Assembly (NCBI GenBank): GCA_913019905.1
Contig: CAJVZD010000030.1
Location: 1 to 53,986, forward strand
Origin: an uncultured Cellvibrionales bacterium
GTDB lineage: Bacteria > Pseudomonadota > Gammaproteobacteria > Pseudomonadales > Dasaniaceae
DNA: 53,986 bases
Reading direction: 5' to 3'
The notes beneath the pieces were generated by a model. That model saw nothing but the letters and a program-made list of their open reading frames with translations, was not told where the DNA came from and ran no database searches. Position numbers and translations under genes: made by a program. Positions 8,839-15,762 of this stretch are shown here, in pieces (positions within the stretch are counted from its first letter, which is position 1; each line of letters opens with the position of its first letter).

Positions 8839-8903
8839 GGCGCGCGGATAAGCGATTGCCAGTAGCCTGCTTTCTAGGGTATGTTGGCGGTGAATGGGGC
8901 GTT
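8839..8903 (+). repeat. direct repeat flanking the 7941-8594 gene, copy 2
   Basis: This is the partner of 7841-7905 in the same orientation. Together the two copies bracket about 930 bases carrying one gene, a cassette-like layout. Confidence 0.7.
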
Positions 8904-8964
8904 TGTCGCGCTTTATAGACGTAGTAATTGTTGGCTTAGCGACATCATTTTGGAGTGAATATGC

Positions 8965-9492
8965 TTGAAGAAGGTATCGATTTCGATTGTGGCGGTTCTC
9001 GCTATCGGCACAGTTGTGCTGCTGGGTATGGCCCTCTTTGGCGGTGGCGATGGGGGTAATCTAGCCAGGATCAAAATCGAGCAGGTACTGAACAAGCCAG
9101 CGGAAGAAGTCTTTACACTGTTATCAAGCCACGAGAGATATCAAGAGTTTGCGGATTTCGATGAATCGGTTCTCCTAGAAGACGGCGACACTGAGAAAAA
9201 TGGCGTTGGTGCACTCAGGCGCTTGCGCTCTGGCAGGCTGTGGTTCCAGGAACGAATTACTTGTTTCGAGCGACCAAAGAAGATGTGTTACCACGTCGAA
9301 GACAACAGCCTTATTCCGATGACACATGAGCTTGGCGAGATTACGATTGAACCCATGAGTGGAAAATCCAAGGTGACTTGGATGTCTGACACACGAATAG
9401 AGGTTCCACTGTTCGGATCCTTCCTGGCAAGGCGCCTGGAAGCAGCCGACCCTTTTTCAGCTATTCTAAAAGGCATTGAAAACGCTGATTGA
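8965..9492 (+). CDS. SRPBCC (START/polyketide-cyclase fold) protein with N-terminal membrane segment
   Basis: This 175-residue protein begins with a hydrophobic segment (VSISIVAVLAIGTVVLLGMA) that serves as a membrane anchor or signal. The SRPBCC fold follows: IKIEQVLNKPAEEVFTLLSS at about 37-56, then RYQEFADFDESVLLEDGD, the strands GVGALRRLRSGRLWFQERIT, and a C-terminal helix. Such proteins bind hydrophobic ligands in a cavity. The start is a TTG at 8965, chosen because GGAG lies nine bases upstream and the nearby ATG at 8961 is out of frame. It stands alone and its ligand is unknown. Confidence 0.78.
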   Translation: MKKVSISIVAVLAIGTVVLLGMALFGGGDGGNLARIKIEQVLNKPAEEVFTLLSSHERYQEFADFDESVLLEDGDTEKNGVGALRRLRSGRLWFQERITCFERPKKMCYHVEDNSLIPMTHELGEITIEPMSGKSKVTWMSDTRIEVPLFGSFLARRLEAADPFSAILKGIENAD

Positions 9493-9579
9493 TCTCTCGG
9501 TTATCGACATCTAAACCGCTCGCCAGCTCAGTGAGAGGCTCAGATATAACCCGCCCACCCAATTTGGAATCTGGAACGT

Positions 9580-9690
9580 CTTGCCACCCAAAGTTCCCCC
9601 CGCAGTGCACACGCCGTCAATCTGGAAGAGAGTCGAAGGGAGCCAGCGGTAGAGTCTAAAGTTTGCTACGAGAGGGCTAATGTGTGATAG
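9580..9690 (+). repeat. dispersed repeat R, copy 1 of 4
   Basis: The core reads GCAGTGCACACGCCGTCAAT, then CTGGAAGAGAGTCGAAGGGA and GCCAGCGGTAGAG. The same core recurs at 10617-10767, 14395-14555 and 15455-15620, always in this orientation. This copy is the most diverged after the GTAGAG. All four keep one frame open (start SAHAVNLEESRRE or a close variant), hinting at a coding ancestor. Confidence 0.85.
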
Positions 9691-9758
9691 CGCCCATCTG
9701 GCCCAGCGGCGAACCAGTTCTGATCTTTTACGTACTGTGTAAAGCGACGGAGGATCAC
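9666..9758 (-). pseudogene. 5' remnant of a paralogue of the 9755-10519 gene
   Basis: From GTG at 9758 the frame reads VILRRFTQYVKDQNWFAAG, matching the N-terminus of the two full-length paralogues. It then leaves homology within about 21 codons and runs into repeat R. The GTG overlaps the TGA stop of the upstream full-length gene (GTGA), so intact copies were probably arranged as a translationally coupled tandem. Confidence 0.75.
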
Positions 9759-10519
9759 CGGCTTGTCTCCGGATGGGAAATGCCCAGCACCTTGTCCAAT
9801 ACTGAGTGAACCTTCAGGAGAGAATCTTGCTGATTTGCGAGTACCAAGTTGAAATAGTGGCGCTTTGAAGCAGCAATTGTCAGATCATTATTGAATATAA
9901 CGTGCTCTTTCATCGCTTCAAAATCGCACTGATGGTTAATTTCTTCGACCCTGGAGACATCCCTCATTTTTCGATCATATACAACAAATTGAGGGTATTT
10001 TTCGAAAAGTTGAACCCTCGAAACCAAGAACTGATCAATCTGTTGCTTCAGTGCGCTAAAAGCCAGCGTGTATTCTGATAGTGCAGTCTTGATATCTTCG
10101 CTTTCAATAATGGACAGCTGTCCACTGGTCAGCAACTCGGACAGGGTTGGAAGATAGGTTTGCTGGTCGTTGTAGATAGCAGCCAACTGGATCTCTAGAC
10201 AATGGCGAGGGGTCAAATCCGATACAGCTCCCTGACCCTCGAACACAGCGAGCACATCGTCCAGATACAATTCGTTTTCCCGAAAATTCTCCAGCAGTAG
10301 CAGAGCGCCAAAAGTAGTCTTATTGAAACCAAGACTCTGAATAACTTCGGTATGGAGGCGGCTTAGATAGGCTTGCTCGGCGTGCCTTTCACCTCTTTGA
10401 TCATACATTTGCTGGACCTGTAAGCCAAAAAATATGCCAAAAACGACGACTATAAAATCCAACCCTACGGCGAACCAGTTCTGCTCATTCACGTGTTGTG
10501 TAAAGCGACGGAGGATCAT
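9755..10519 (-). CDS. one-TM membrane protein, DUF6090-like, paralogue A
   Basis: This 254-residue protein starts MILRRFTQHVNEQNWFAVGL and has one membrane helix at about 15-36 (VVVFGIFFGLQV), followed by a long helical soluble part. The layout resembles the DUF6090-type proteins of other phyla, which carry VVIGILIALQINNWNE at the same place; function unknown. A paralogue lies at 14621-15367. The two genes share nearly identical 5' coding ends and about 100 bases of upstream DNA. Each is followed by the broken 5' end of another copy and flanked by repeat R, so the module has been duplicated. No clear ribosome site is seen. Confidence 0.72.
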   Translation of the reverse strand: MILRRFTQHVNEQNWFAVGLDFIVVVFGIFFGLQVQQMYDQRGERHAEQAYLSRLHTEVIQSLGFNKTTFGALLLLENFRENELYLDDVLAVFEGQGAVSDLTPRHCLEIQLAAIYNDQQTYLPTLSELLTSGQLSIIESEDIKTALSEYTLAFSALKQQIDQFLVSRVQLFEKYPQFVVYDRKMRDVSRVEEINHQCDFEAMKEHVIFNNDLTIAASKRHYFNLVLANQQDSLLKVHSVLDKVLGISHPETSR

Positions 10520-10767
10520 TTCAAAAGCCAGCTTTTTATTATTAGTTTGATAGAGTGTAGGTGACTATGTGGAAGATTGGAATGTTAGACTTTCGGTGAA
10601 GTCACTGGCTCGGCCATAAAGGCCCCTCCGAGCAATCTCACAGTGCCCATCCCCAAGTCCCCAAAAGTCCCCTCGCAGTGCACACGCAGTCAATCTGGAG
10701 GAGAGTCGAAGGGAGCTTGCGGTAGAGCCTGCAGAGGTACTTGGAGGGGCGACGTAGGGGAGAGGGC
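10520..10767. repeat. duplicated upstream block U plus dispersed repeat R, copy 2
   Basis: Bases 10520-10616 are almost identical to 15368-15464 (shared TTATTATTAGTT, GATAGAGTGTAGGTGACTAT, GGAAGATTGGAATG, TTTCGGTGAAGTCACTG). They should contain the promoter of paralogue A. Bases 10617-10767 are repeat R, preceded as in copy 4 by CCCATCCCCAAGTCCCCAAA. No gene is seen in it. Confidence 0.85.
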
Positions 10768-11871
10768 TTAGTCAGCCTCCCAGTTGCTTACCGCTTCCAG
10801 GCCTTCAGTTTGAGAATCCTCTCCAGAGCTAACGGCCTTCAGTAAGGCGCGAATGTTTGCTATATCATCCTCGTTATAAGTGAAGCCTTCATTTTCTACG
10901 CGAGAAGTAAACTCGTTAGCAACGCTTATTTTGTTGTTCAGTGCGATTAGATCATTCTCGACAGCGCCATCGGCTATTTGCTTGGCGATTGAAGCAAGCG
11001 TCGCCTCGATATTACCCTCTTCGTCTGGTGTTAGTCGACTGACATAGAATGCTAATCCTTCCGGGTCTGAGTCACGGCTAAACATTTGCTGGAACAGACC
11101 GTTGACTAGTTCTTCAAGGCTTAAAGCATCGAAACTCTCATTGAATTCGTCGGAGTTACCAAAATCGAAAAGGACTGCATCGAGATTATTGGATTCGTCA
11201 AATTGTCCCGCCCAAAAATTCCTGCCACCCGGATCGCCGGGACGTCCGTAATAGGCGATATACATTTGCTGTGCCAGGTCAAGGGATTCCTGGGTGATTG
11301 GTACCTCGGTGGGATCGGAGACAACCGTCACTGACCAAGCATAAACTTGCAATTTTGGAGCGAATTGTCTAAACGGCGTACCGGTACCAGTAGAGTCGCT
11401 CCAAGCCATACTGCGGAAATGAACACCATTTTGAAAGGGATCCGACGCGCCGGAAGCTATGTATGTCCAGTCGAATGTGGTCAAATTGAATTCTGCCTCT
11501 CCCGAGCCACCGAAAACTATGTCAGTCTCTACCCTACCTAAAGTTGTAACGGTAGAACTCATACGACCGTTATCTTGGCCCCAATCAATGTCTAAACAAA
11601 GGTTGCACGCTATCCCGGAAAAGTCGAAAATCTCGTCAGATGTAGCGATGCCGTCACCATTTTTATCGTCAACGCTAAAGGTGAAAAACTCACCGATATC
11701 CATGGCTCCCGGAACCCCGTAATGAACGTAATCCATTCGAAAGTGGCTAACCTGGCCCGCCTGTACACCGTTGGTCGCAACGCACACTATTAGAAATAGA
11801 GCGTAAACTGTGGATTTTATGTTTCCCGCTGACATCCAGTTGTTGAATATTTTCATAATTTTTTTCGCCAT
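10768..11871 (-). CDS. secreted protein with C-terminal DUF4214 domain
   Basis: This 367-residue protein has an N-terminal signal (VYALFLIVCVATNGVQA, ending near residue 38). A beta-rich domain contains an EF-hand-like calcium loop, DDKNGDGIATSDE. Residues about 196-345 match the DUF4214 domain: QMYIAYYGRPGDPGGRNFW, then FGNSDEFNESFDALSLEELV and LFQQMFSRDSDPEGLAFYV. DUF4214 occurs in secreted and surface proteins of many proteobacteria, often adhesins or S-layer-like proteins. No autotransporter or type I C-terminal signal is obvious. It reads leftward with repeat R immediately downstream. Confidence 0.8.
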   Translation of the reverse strand: MAKKIMKIFNNWMSAGNIKSTVYALFLIVCVATNGVQAGQVSHFRMDYVHYGVPGAMDIGEFFTFSVDDKNGDGIATSDEIFDFSGIACNLCLDIDWGQDNGRMSSTVTTLGRVETDIVFGGSGEAEFNLTTFDWTYIASGASDPFQNGVHFRSMAWSDSTGTGTPFRQFAPKLQVYAWSVTVVSDPTEVPITQESLDLAQQMYIAYYGRPGDPGGRNFWAGQFDESNNLDAVLFDFGNSDEFNESFDALSLEELVNGLFQQMFSRDSDPEGLAFYVSRLTPDEEGNIEATLASIAKQIADGAVENDLIALNNKISVANEFTSRVENEGFTYNEDDIANIRALLKAVSSGEDSQTEGLEAVSNWEAD

Positions 11872-12288
11872 TCTAGATTATTTAAAAACTGACCATTGTC
11901 CGTTTATTAAGAGGCCGTCTGTCGTTATTTCTGTTGATCTCGTACGTTGCGGGTTTTCCGAAAGTGTGGAATCAGGACGAATCCACTATAATTTAAGGGT
12001 CTTTCAGTATGCGCCCATTCATCAGTCGAGCTTACCGATGAGTCGAAATGGACGGTTATCGTTTAGGTTTTTTTCCAATAGCTACTCTGACAACGGTTAA
12101 GGTGACTTTAGAAGAGTCAATTTGCGCGCGCCATTTTCGCCCTTACTTTCCCGACTCATTTTTACGTCGAAGGAAGTATAAGAGGGCTTTGTTTAAAAAG
12201 TCCTTGCTTATCACTACTAGTTTCCTACCCAATCCCTACTGCTGGCAGGGCTGATAGATAAAGGGATTGAGAGAATTTCAGATCTTGT
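11872..12288. other. intergenic region between divergent genes
   Basis: Short frames here have no family signature or ribosome sites. The region should carry promoters for the DUF4214 gene and for the wHTH-TPR regulator. Confidence 0.45.
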
Positions 12289-14079
12289 ATGCGGCTATTC
12301 GATCGTTTACTCTTAGCTTCATATAAGAAAAAGGATTCGAAAAGAGTGCAGATTGGGGATTGGCAATTTGATCTTGAGCGCGGGGTATTAACTCGAGGGA
12401 AAGCAAAGCGCAGGCTCACGCCAAAAAGCGCTACTGTTTTGCGTTATTTGGTCGAACGTCCAAGTGAGTTGGTGACGTCGGAGGTTCTGCTGGAATTGTA
12501 TTGGAGGGGTTCGATTTCAGCGGACAATGCGCTGCAAAAATCCATTTCTGAAATTCGACGTGCTTTTGGCGACAACCCCCGTCAACCTAAATACCTTCAA
12601 ACAGTCAATAAACAGGGATATATTCTCATTGCCTCGCTGAGTGGGGGTAAAGATCATCTGGAAAAAGATGATGAAAATCCTGATCTCAAAATCAGCTCTT
12701 TAGCAATCCTGCCGTTTCGAGATCTCAGTCAAGGTGGTGAGTTCCAGTGGTTGGGAGATGGTATTGCCAACGAACTGACGGTCCGGCTGCAAGGCGTTGA
12801 TGATCTCAGCGTTCCTGCACAAGCCAGCGTTGAGCGCTTTAGAGAATCAGATCTTCCACCAGCAAGTATTGCCAAAGAACTTGGGGTCGGACTGCTCTTC
12901 AACGGAACGATTTATGATGGTTTAGGATCATCAAGAATATATCTTGAAATCTCAAATCCCGCCAATGGCGGAACCCTTTGGACAGCAGAATTTTCAGTAA
13001 ATGAAGACAATCTGATCGAGGTGGGACGGCGACTCGTCGACGAAACGGCAAGTTTCCTTGGGCGACGTGTAAGCCATCCAAATCGTATGGAGATGCCTAG
13101 GGGCAAAGCAGCCTATGCCGCTTTTCTCAAGTACGATTATTACAACTCCACTGGAGATAACAGGCAAAGAGTTGAATGGATCAATAAAACACTCACGCTT
13201 GAACCAGATTTTGCCTATGGGTATCTTCAGGCTGGTTGGGCTTTGCAAGCTCAATATAGCAATAGCGTCACGCCCAAGCCAGAAACCAAGGAAAGTATGC
13301 GACTAGCATTGGTTAAAGCGGGTGATTTGGGAATGTCTGAAGACCCTCAGTGGCTGAATGCCTGGGGAGGGTATCTATCCAGAATTGAAGGTGATCATCC
13401 GGAAGCAGAGAAAGTGTTATGGCGCGCAGTTGAGGGAGGTGTTTATACGCAATATGCTCATCTGTTACTGGCCAGCGGATTGGTCGATGAAGCTAATCAA
13501 CTTCTAAGGGCGGCGACAACAAAATATCCGTTTTTTTCCGCAGACCATACGTATCTAACGGTTGGGTTGGGTCTTAACAACGACTTTGGCAGTATGCTGA
13601 AAGCTGCCAACGAACTTATTCGCTTATCACCTAAATTCCGCTTAGGTCATATTTATCAGATCCATGCCATGATACATCTCGGTGAATTTGATGCTGCTGA
13701 AAAAAAGATTAGTGACTTATCAAAGATTGTTGAGACTCCCTCGATTTCCTGGACCCAGCGATTTCTTCGTGCCCATATGTGGCATGCATCAGGTTTGGTT
13801 GAGAAGGCAGAGCGATCTGCAGAACTTTTTGAACGAAAAAATATTACAGCGGCCGCTAGGGGAATATATCTGTTGCTGGGTGACGATAGAGGCTGGGAAC
13901 TGACCGAGCGTCGCCTGACGTCGTTTATTTTGGATTTGCCTTACGAGTTGGTTACATTGCCACAAACCGTGCGAGAACACCCGAAAATGAAATTATGGAT
14001 TGAAAACCATGGTTATACCCGCGAATGGCGGAATACGTTGAGGGATAGAGTCAAGAGACTTTCACTAGGAGCTCCCTAG
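12289..14079 (+). CDS. CadC-like winged-helix regulator with TolB-N-like and TPR domains
   Basis: This 596-residue protein begins with an OmpR/PhoB-type winged helix at about 20-115 (VQIGDWQFDLERG, LTPKSATVLRYLVERP, LQKSISEIRRAFGD, YLQTVNKQGYILIA). Residues about 135-260 are a diverged TolB-N/FlgO-like domain (SLAILPFRDLSQGGEFQWLG, LFNGTIYD, TLWTAEFS). TPR-like helices occupy the rest. Unlike CadC, no hydrophobic segment is evident between the winged helix and the second domain, so it is probably soluble. It is a likely transcription regulator whose input is sensed by the C-terminal half. Targets are unknown; the adjacent DUF4214 gene is a candidate by position. Confidence 0.85.
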   Translation: MRLFDRLLLASYKKKDSKRVQIGDWQFDLERGVLTRGKAKRRLTPKSATVLRYLVERPSELVTSEVLLELYWRGSISADNALQKSISEIRRAFGDNPRQPKYLQTVNKQGYILIASLSGGKDHLEKDDENPDLKISSLAILPFRDLSQGGEFQWLGDGIANELTVRLQGVDDLSVPAQASVERFRESDLPPASIAKELGVGLLFNGTIYDGLGSSRIYLEISNPANGGTLWTAEFSVNEDNLIEVGRRLVDETASFLGRRVSHPNRMEMPRGKAAYAAFLKYDYYNSTGDNRQRVEWINKTLTLEPDFAYGYLQAGWALQAQYSNSVTPKPETKESMRLALVKAGDLGMSEDPQWLNAWGGYLSRIEGDHPEAEKVLWRAVEGGVYTQYAHLLLASGLVDEANQLLRAATTKYPFFSADHTYLTVGLGLNNDFGSMLKAANELIRLSPKFRLGHIYQIHAMIHLGEFDAAEKKISDLSKIVETPSISWTQRFLRAHMWHASGLVEKAERSAELFERKNITAAARGIYLLLGDDRGWELTERRLTSFILDLPYELVTLPQTVREHPKMKLWIENHGYTREWRNTLRDRVKRLSLGAP

Positions 14080-14114
14080 CGCGCAAACCGACGTTCATGC
14101 AGAAGGCTAAATGA

Positions 14115-14375
14115 TAGCGTCAACTTGGCTGTCACTTCCAAATATTTGTCATAATCCAAGCATGAAAAAAATGTACGCGGGTTATCGCTATCCAGCCGAA
14201 ATTATCAGTCATACGGTTTGGTTGTATTTCCGATTCACTCTCAGCTATCGCCGTGTGCGGACCACTCATTGAAGAATTCCTGGCAGCTAGGGAATAGATG
14301 TCAGCTACAAAACCATATGCCAATGGTGTCAGAAGTTTGGACAAAAATATTCCCATCGAATCAGGAAGAGCAGGT
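14115..14375 (+). pseudogene. decayed IS6-family transposase, N-terminal part, copy A
   Basis: From ATG at 14162 the frame reads YRYPAEIISHTVWLYFRFTL, the hallmark of the IS6/IS26 transposase N-terminus. Insertions and a stop then break it. The homology resumes in another frame as GIDVSYKTICQWCQKFGQKY and HRIRK, the IS6 helix-turn-helix region. No DDE catalytic domain follows. The same decayed sequence occurs at 51209-51460, including about 43 bases upstream of the ATG, so both descend from one element. Confidence 0.85.
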
Positions 14376-14394
14376 GGCCTCTGGTAGACACTTG

Positions 14395-14555
14395 ATATTC
14401 CCGCCCTCCGAGCAATTCCGCCGTATCCATCACCAATGGCCCCAAACGACCCGCCGCAGTGCACACGCATTCAATCTGGAAGAGAATCGAAGGGAACCAG
14501 CGGTAGAGCCTGCAGTGGAATTTGGAGGGGCGAAGTAGAGGGCTAATGGGTGAAA
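14395..14555 (+). repeat. dispersed repeat R, copy 3 of 4
   Basis: The core at 14455-14533 is GCAGTGCACACGCATTCAAT followed by CTGGAAGAGAATCGAAGGGA, AGCGGTAGAGCCTGCAGTGG and AATTTGGAGGGGCGAAGTAG. It starts about 20 bases after the IS6 remnant and ends against the next gene remnant. Confidence 0.85.
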
Positions 14556-14624
14556 GCGTGCATCTAGCTCAACGGCAAGCCAGTTCTGATCTTTGACATA
14601 TTACGTAAAGCTACGGAGGGTCAT
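14540..14624 (-). pseudogene. 5' remnant of a paralogue of the 14621-15367 gene
   Basis: From ATG at 14624 the frame reads MTLRSFT, then an in-frame TAA, then YVKDQNWLAVELD. It matches the N-terminus of the full-length paralogues and ends in repeat R. The ATG overlaps the TGA of the full-length gene (ATGA), the same arrangement as at 9755-9758. Confidence 0.75.
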
Positions 14625-15367
14625 TGGTTTTTCCCATCGTGATGTAAACCGAGTACATCATCCAGCAGCCGGTGCAAGGTGATTATGTTTTCACTCCACG
14701 GCCGCAGACCATCCCGTAAATAGGCATCATAGGAATCGAGAGTTTCGCTGGCTGCATTGAGGAAAGACCTGTTTTCCCTCATTGCCTCCAAATTACAACG
14801 ATACTTCGACTGAATTTCGCCCAGTTCACCATCGAAATGTGATGTAAGAGCTATGATGTTCGGATGCAACATTGGTAAATTGTGCGCATTGTTATCGTCC
14901 AGAATGACTGCCCGCAGTGCTCCGGTCGCCTGCTGCAACTCAATCAATGCAGTTCGCAACTGGTCATCCTCGATAATTGTGAGCCTGCCAGCATTCATGA
15001 GCTCTACCAGCGAAGGTAAATCAGTTACGCTGATATTATAATAGTGTGAGGTTCCCAATGCGAAACAATGTCTGTCTGTCAGGGTACTTCCTGCCTGTTC
15101 GTCGGATGTCATCCTGACTGCCGCTGTCAGGTCGTGAATCAGGTTTAGACGACGCTCAAGAACCCTTTGGGAAGCACGCTCCGATGACAGGACTTCAGTG
15201 TGAATTCTTTCCAGAAACTCATGACTGTCTTTCCTGTCCTTCCGCGCCTCATTCCACTCTGTCACCTGCATCCCAAGAAAGATACCAACGACAACCACCA
15301 GCACATCCAACGCAACGGCGAACCAGTTCTGCTCATTCACGTGCTGTGTAAAGCGACGGAGGATCAT
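14621..15367 (-). CDS. one-TM membrane protein, DUF6090-like, paralogue B
   Basis: This 248-residue protein starts MILRRFTQHVNEQNWFAVAL, with one membrane helix at about 17-36 (VLVVVVGIFLGMQV) followed by TEWNEARKDRKDSHEFLERI. The rest is a helical soluble domain. ATG 15367 is chosen over the upstream in-frame 15379 because the first residue then matches paralogue A exactly. The two proteins are close at the N-terminus and much more diverged after about residue 45, which suggests gene conversion or strong constraint at the 5' end. The function is unknown. Confidence 0.72.
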   Translation of the reverse strand: MILRRFTQHVNEQNWFAVALDVLVVVVGIFLGMQVTEWNEARKDRKDSHEFLERIHTEVLSSERASQRVLERRLNLIHDLTAAVRMTSDEQAGSTLTDRHCFALGTSHYYNISVTDLPSLVELMNAGRLTIIEDDQLRTALIELQQATGALRAVILDDNNAHNLPMLHPNIIALTSHFDGELGEIQSKYRCNLEAMRENRSFLNAASETLDSYDAYLRDGLRPWSENIITLHRLLDDVLGLHHDGKNQ

Positions 15368-15762
15368 TTCACAAGCCAACTTTTTATTATTAGTTCGATA
15401 GAGTGTAGGTGACTATTTGGAAGATTGGAATGCTGGCTTTCGGTGAAGTCACTGACTCGGCCACAACCGTTCCCCCAGAGCAACCCCGCAGTACCCATCC
15501 CCAAGTCCCCAAAAGTCCCCCCGCAACGCACACGCAGTGAATCTGGAAGCGAGTCGAAGGGATTCAGCGGTAGAGCTTGCAGTGGAATTTGGAGGGGCGA
15601 CGTAGGGTGCAGTAGAGTTCGGCGGTGCAACTGACTAGGAAATGCAAAAATAGAAATCAGTTAGTGGCGTCTTCCACTTCCGATCTACGCGGATAGCCGA
15701 TAATTGCCATTTTGTGTCAAAGATGAGTTAATGCTGGTTGAATAATAATTGAGCAAGGATTG
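15368..15762. repeat. duplicated upstream block U plus dispersed repeat R, copy 4
   Basis: Bases 15368-15464 are the twin of 10520-10616. Bases 15455-15620 are repeat R with CCCATCCCCAAGTCCCCAAA at its left part and AATTTGGAGGGGCGACGTAG at its right. The remaining 140 bases lead into the TPR gene, with GAGCAAGG as its ribosome site and nothing else recognised. Confidence 0.8.

Noticed and set aside
7841..8903. Integron attC sites bracketing the 7941 gene
   Set aside because: GTTGGGT in one copy fits the core consensus but the other copy (GTTGGCG) does not, no complementary RYYYAAC partner or hairpin is present, and there is no intI.
14132..14470. Leftward 112-residue protein
   Set aside because: It is antisense to the IS6 remnant and repeat R; its apparent conservation would follow from that.
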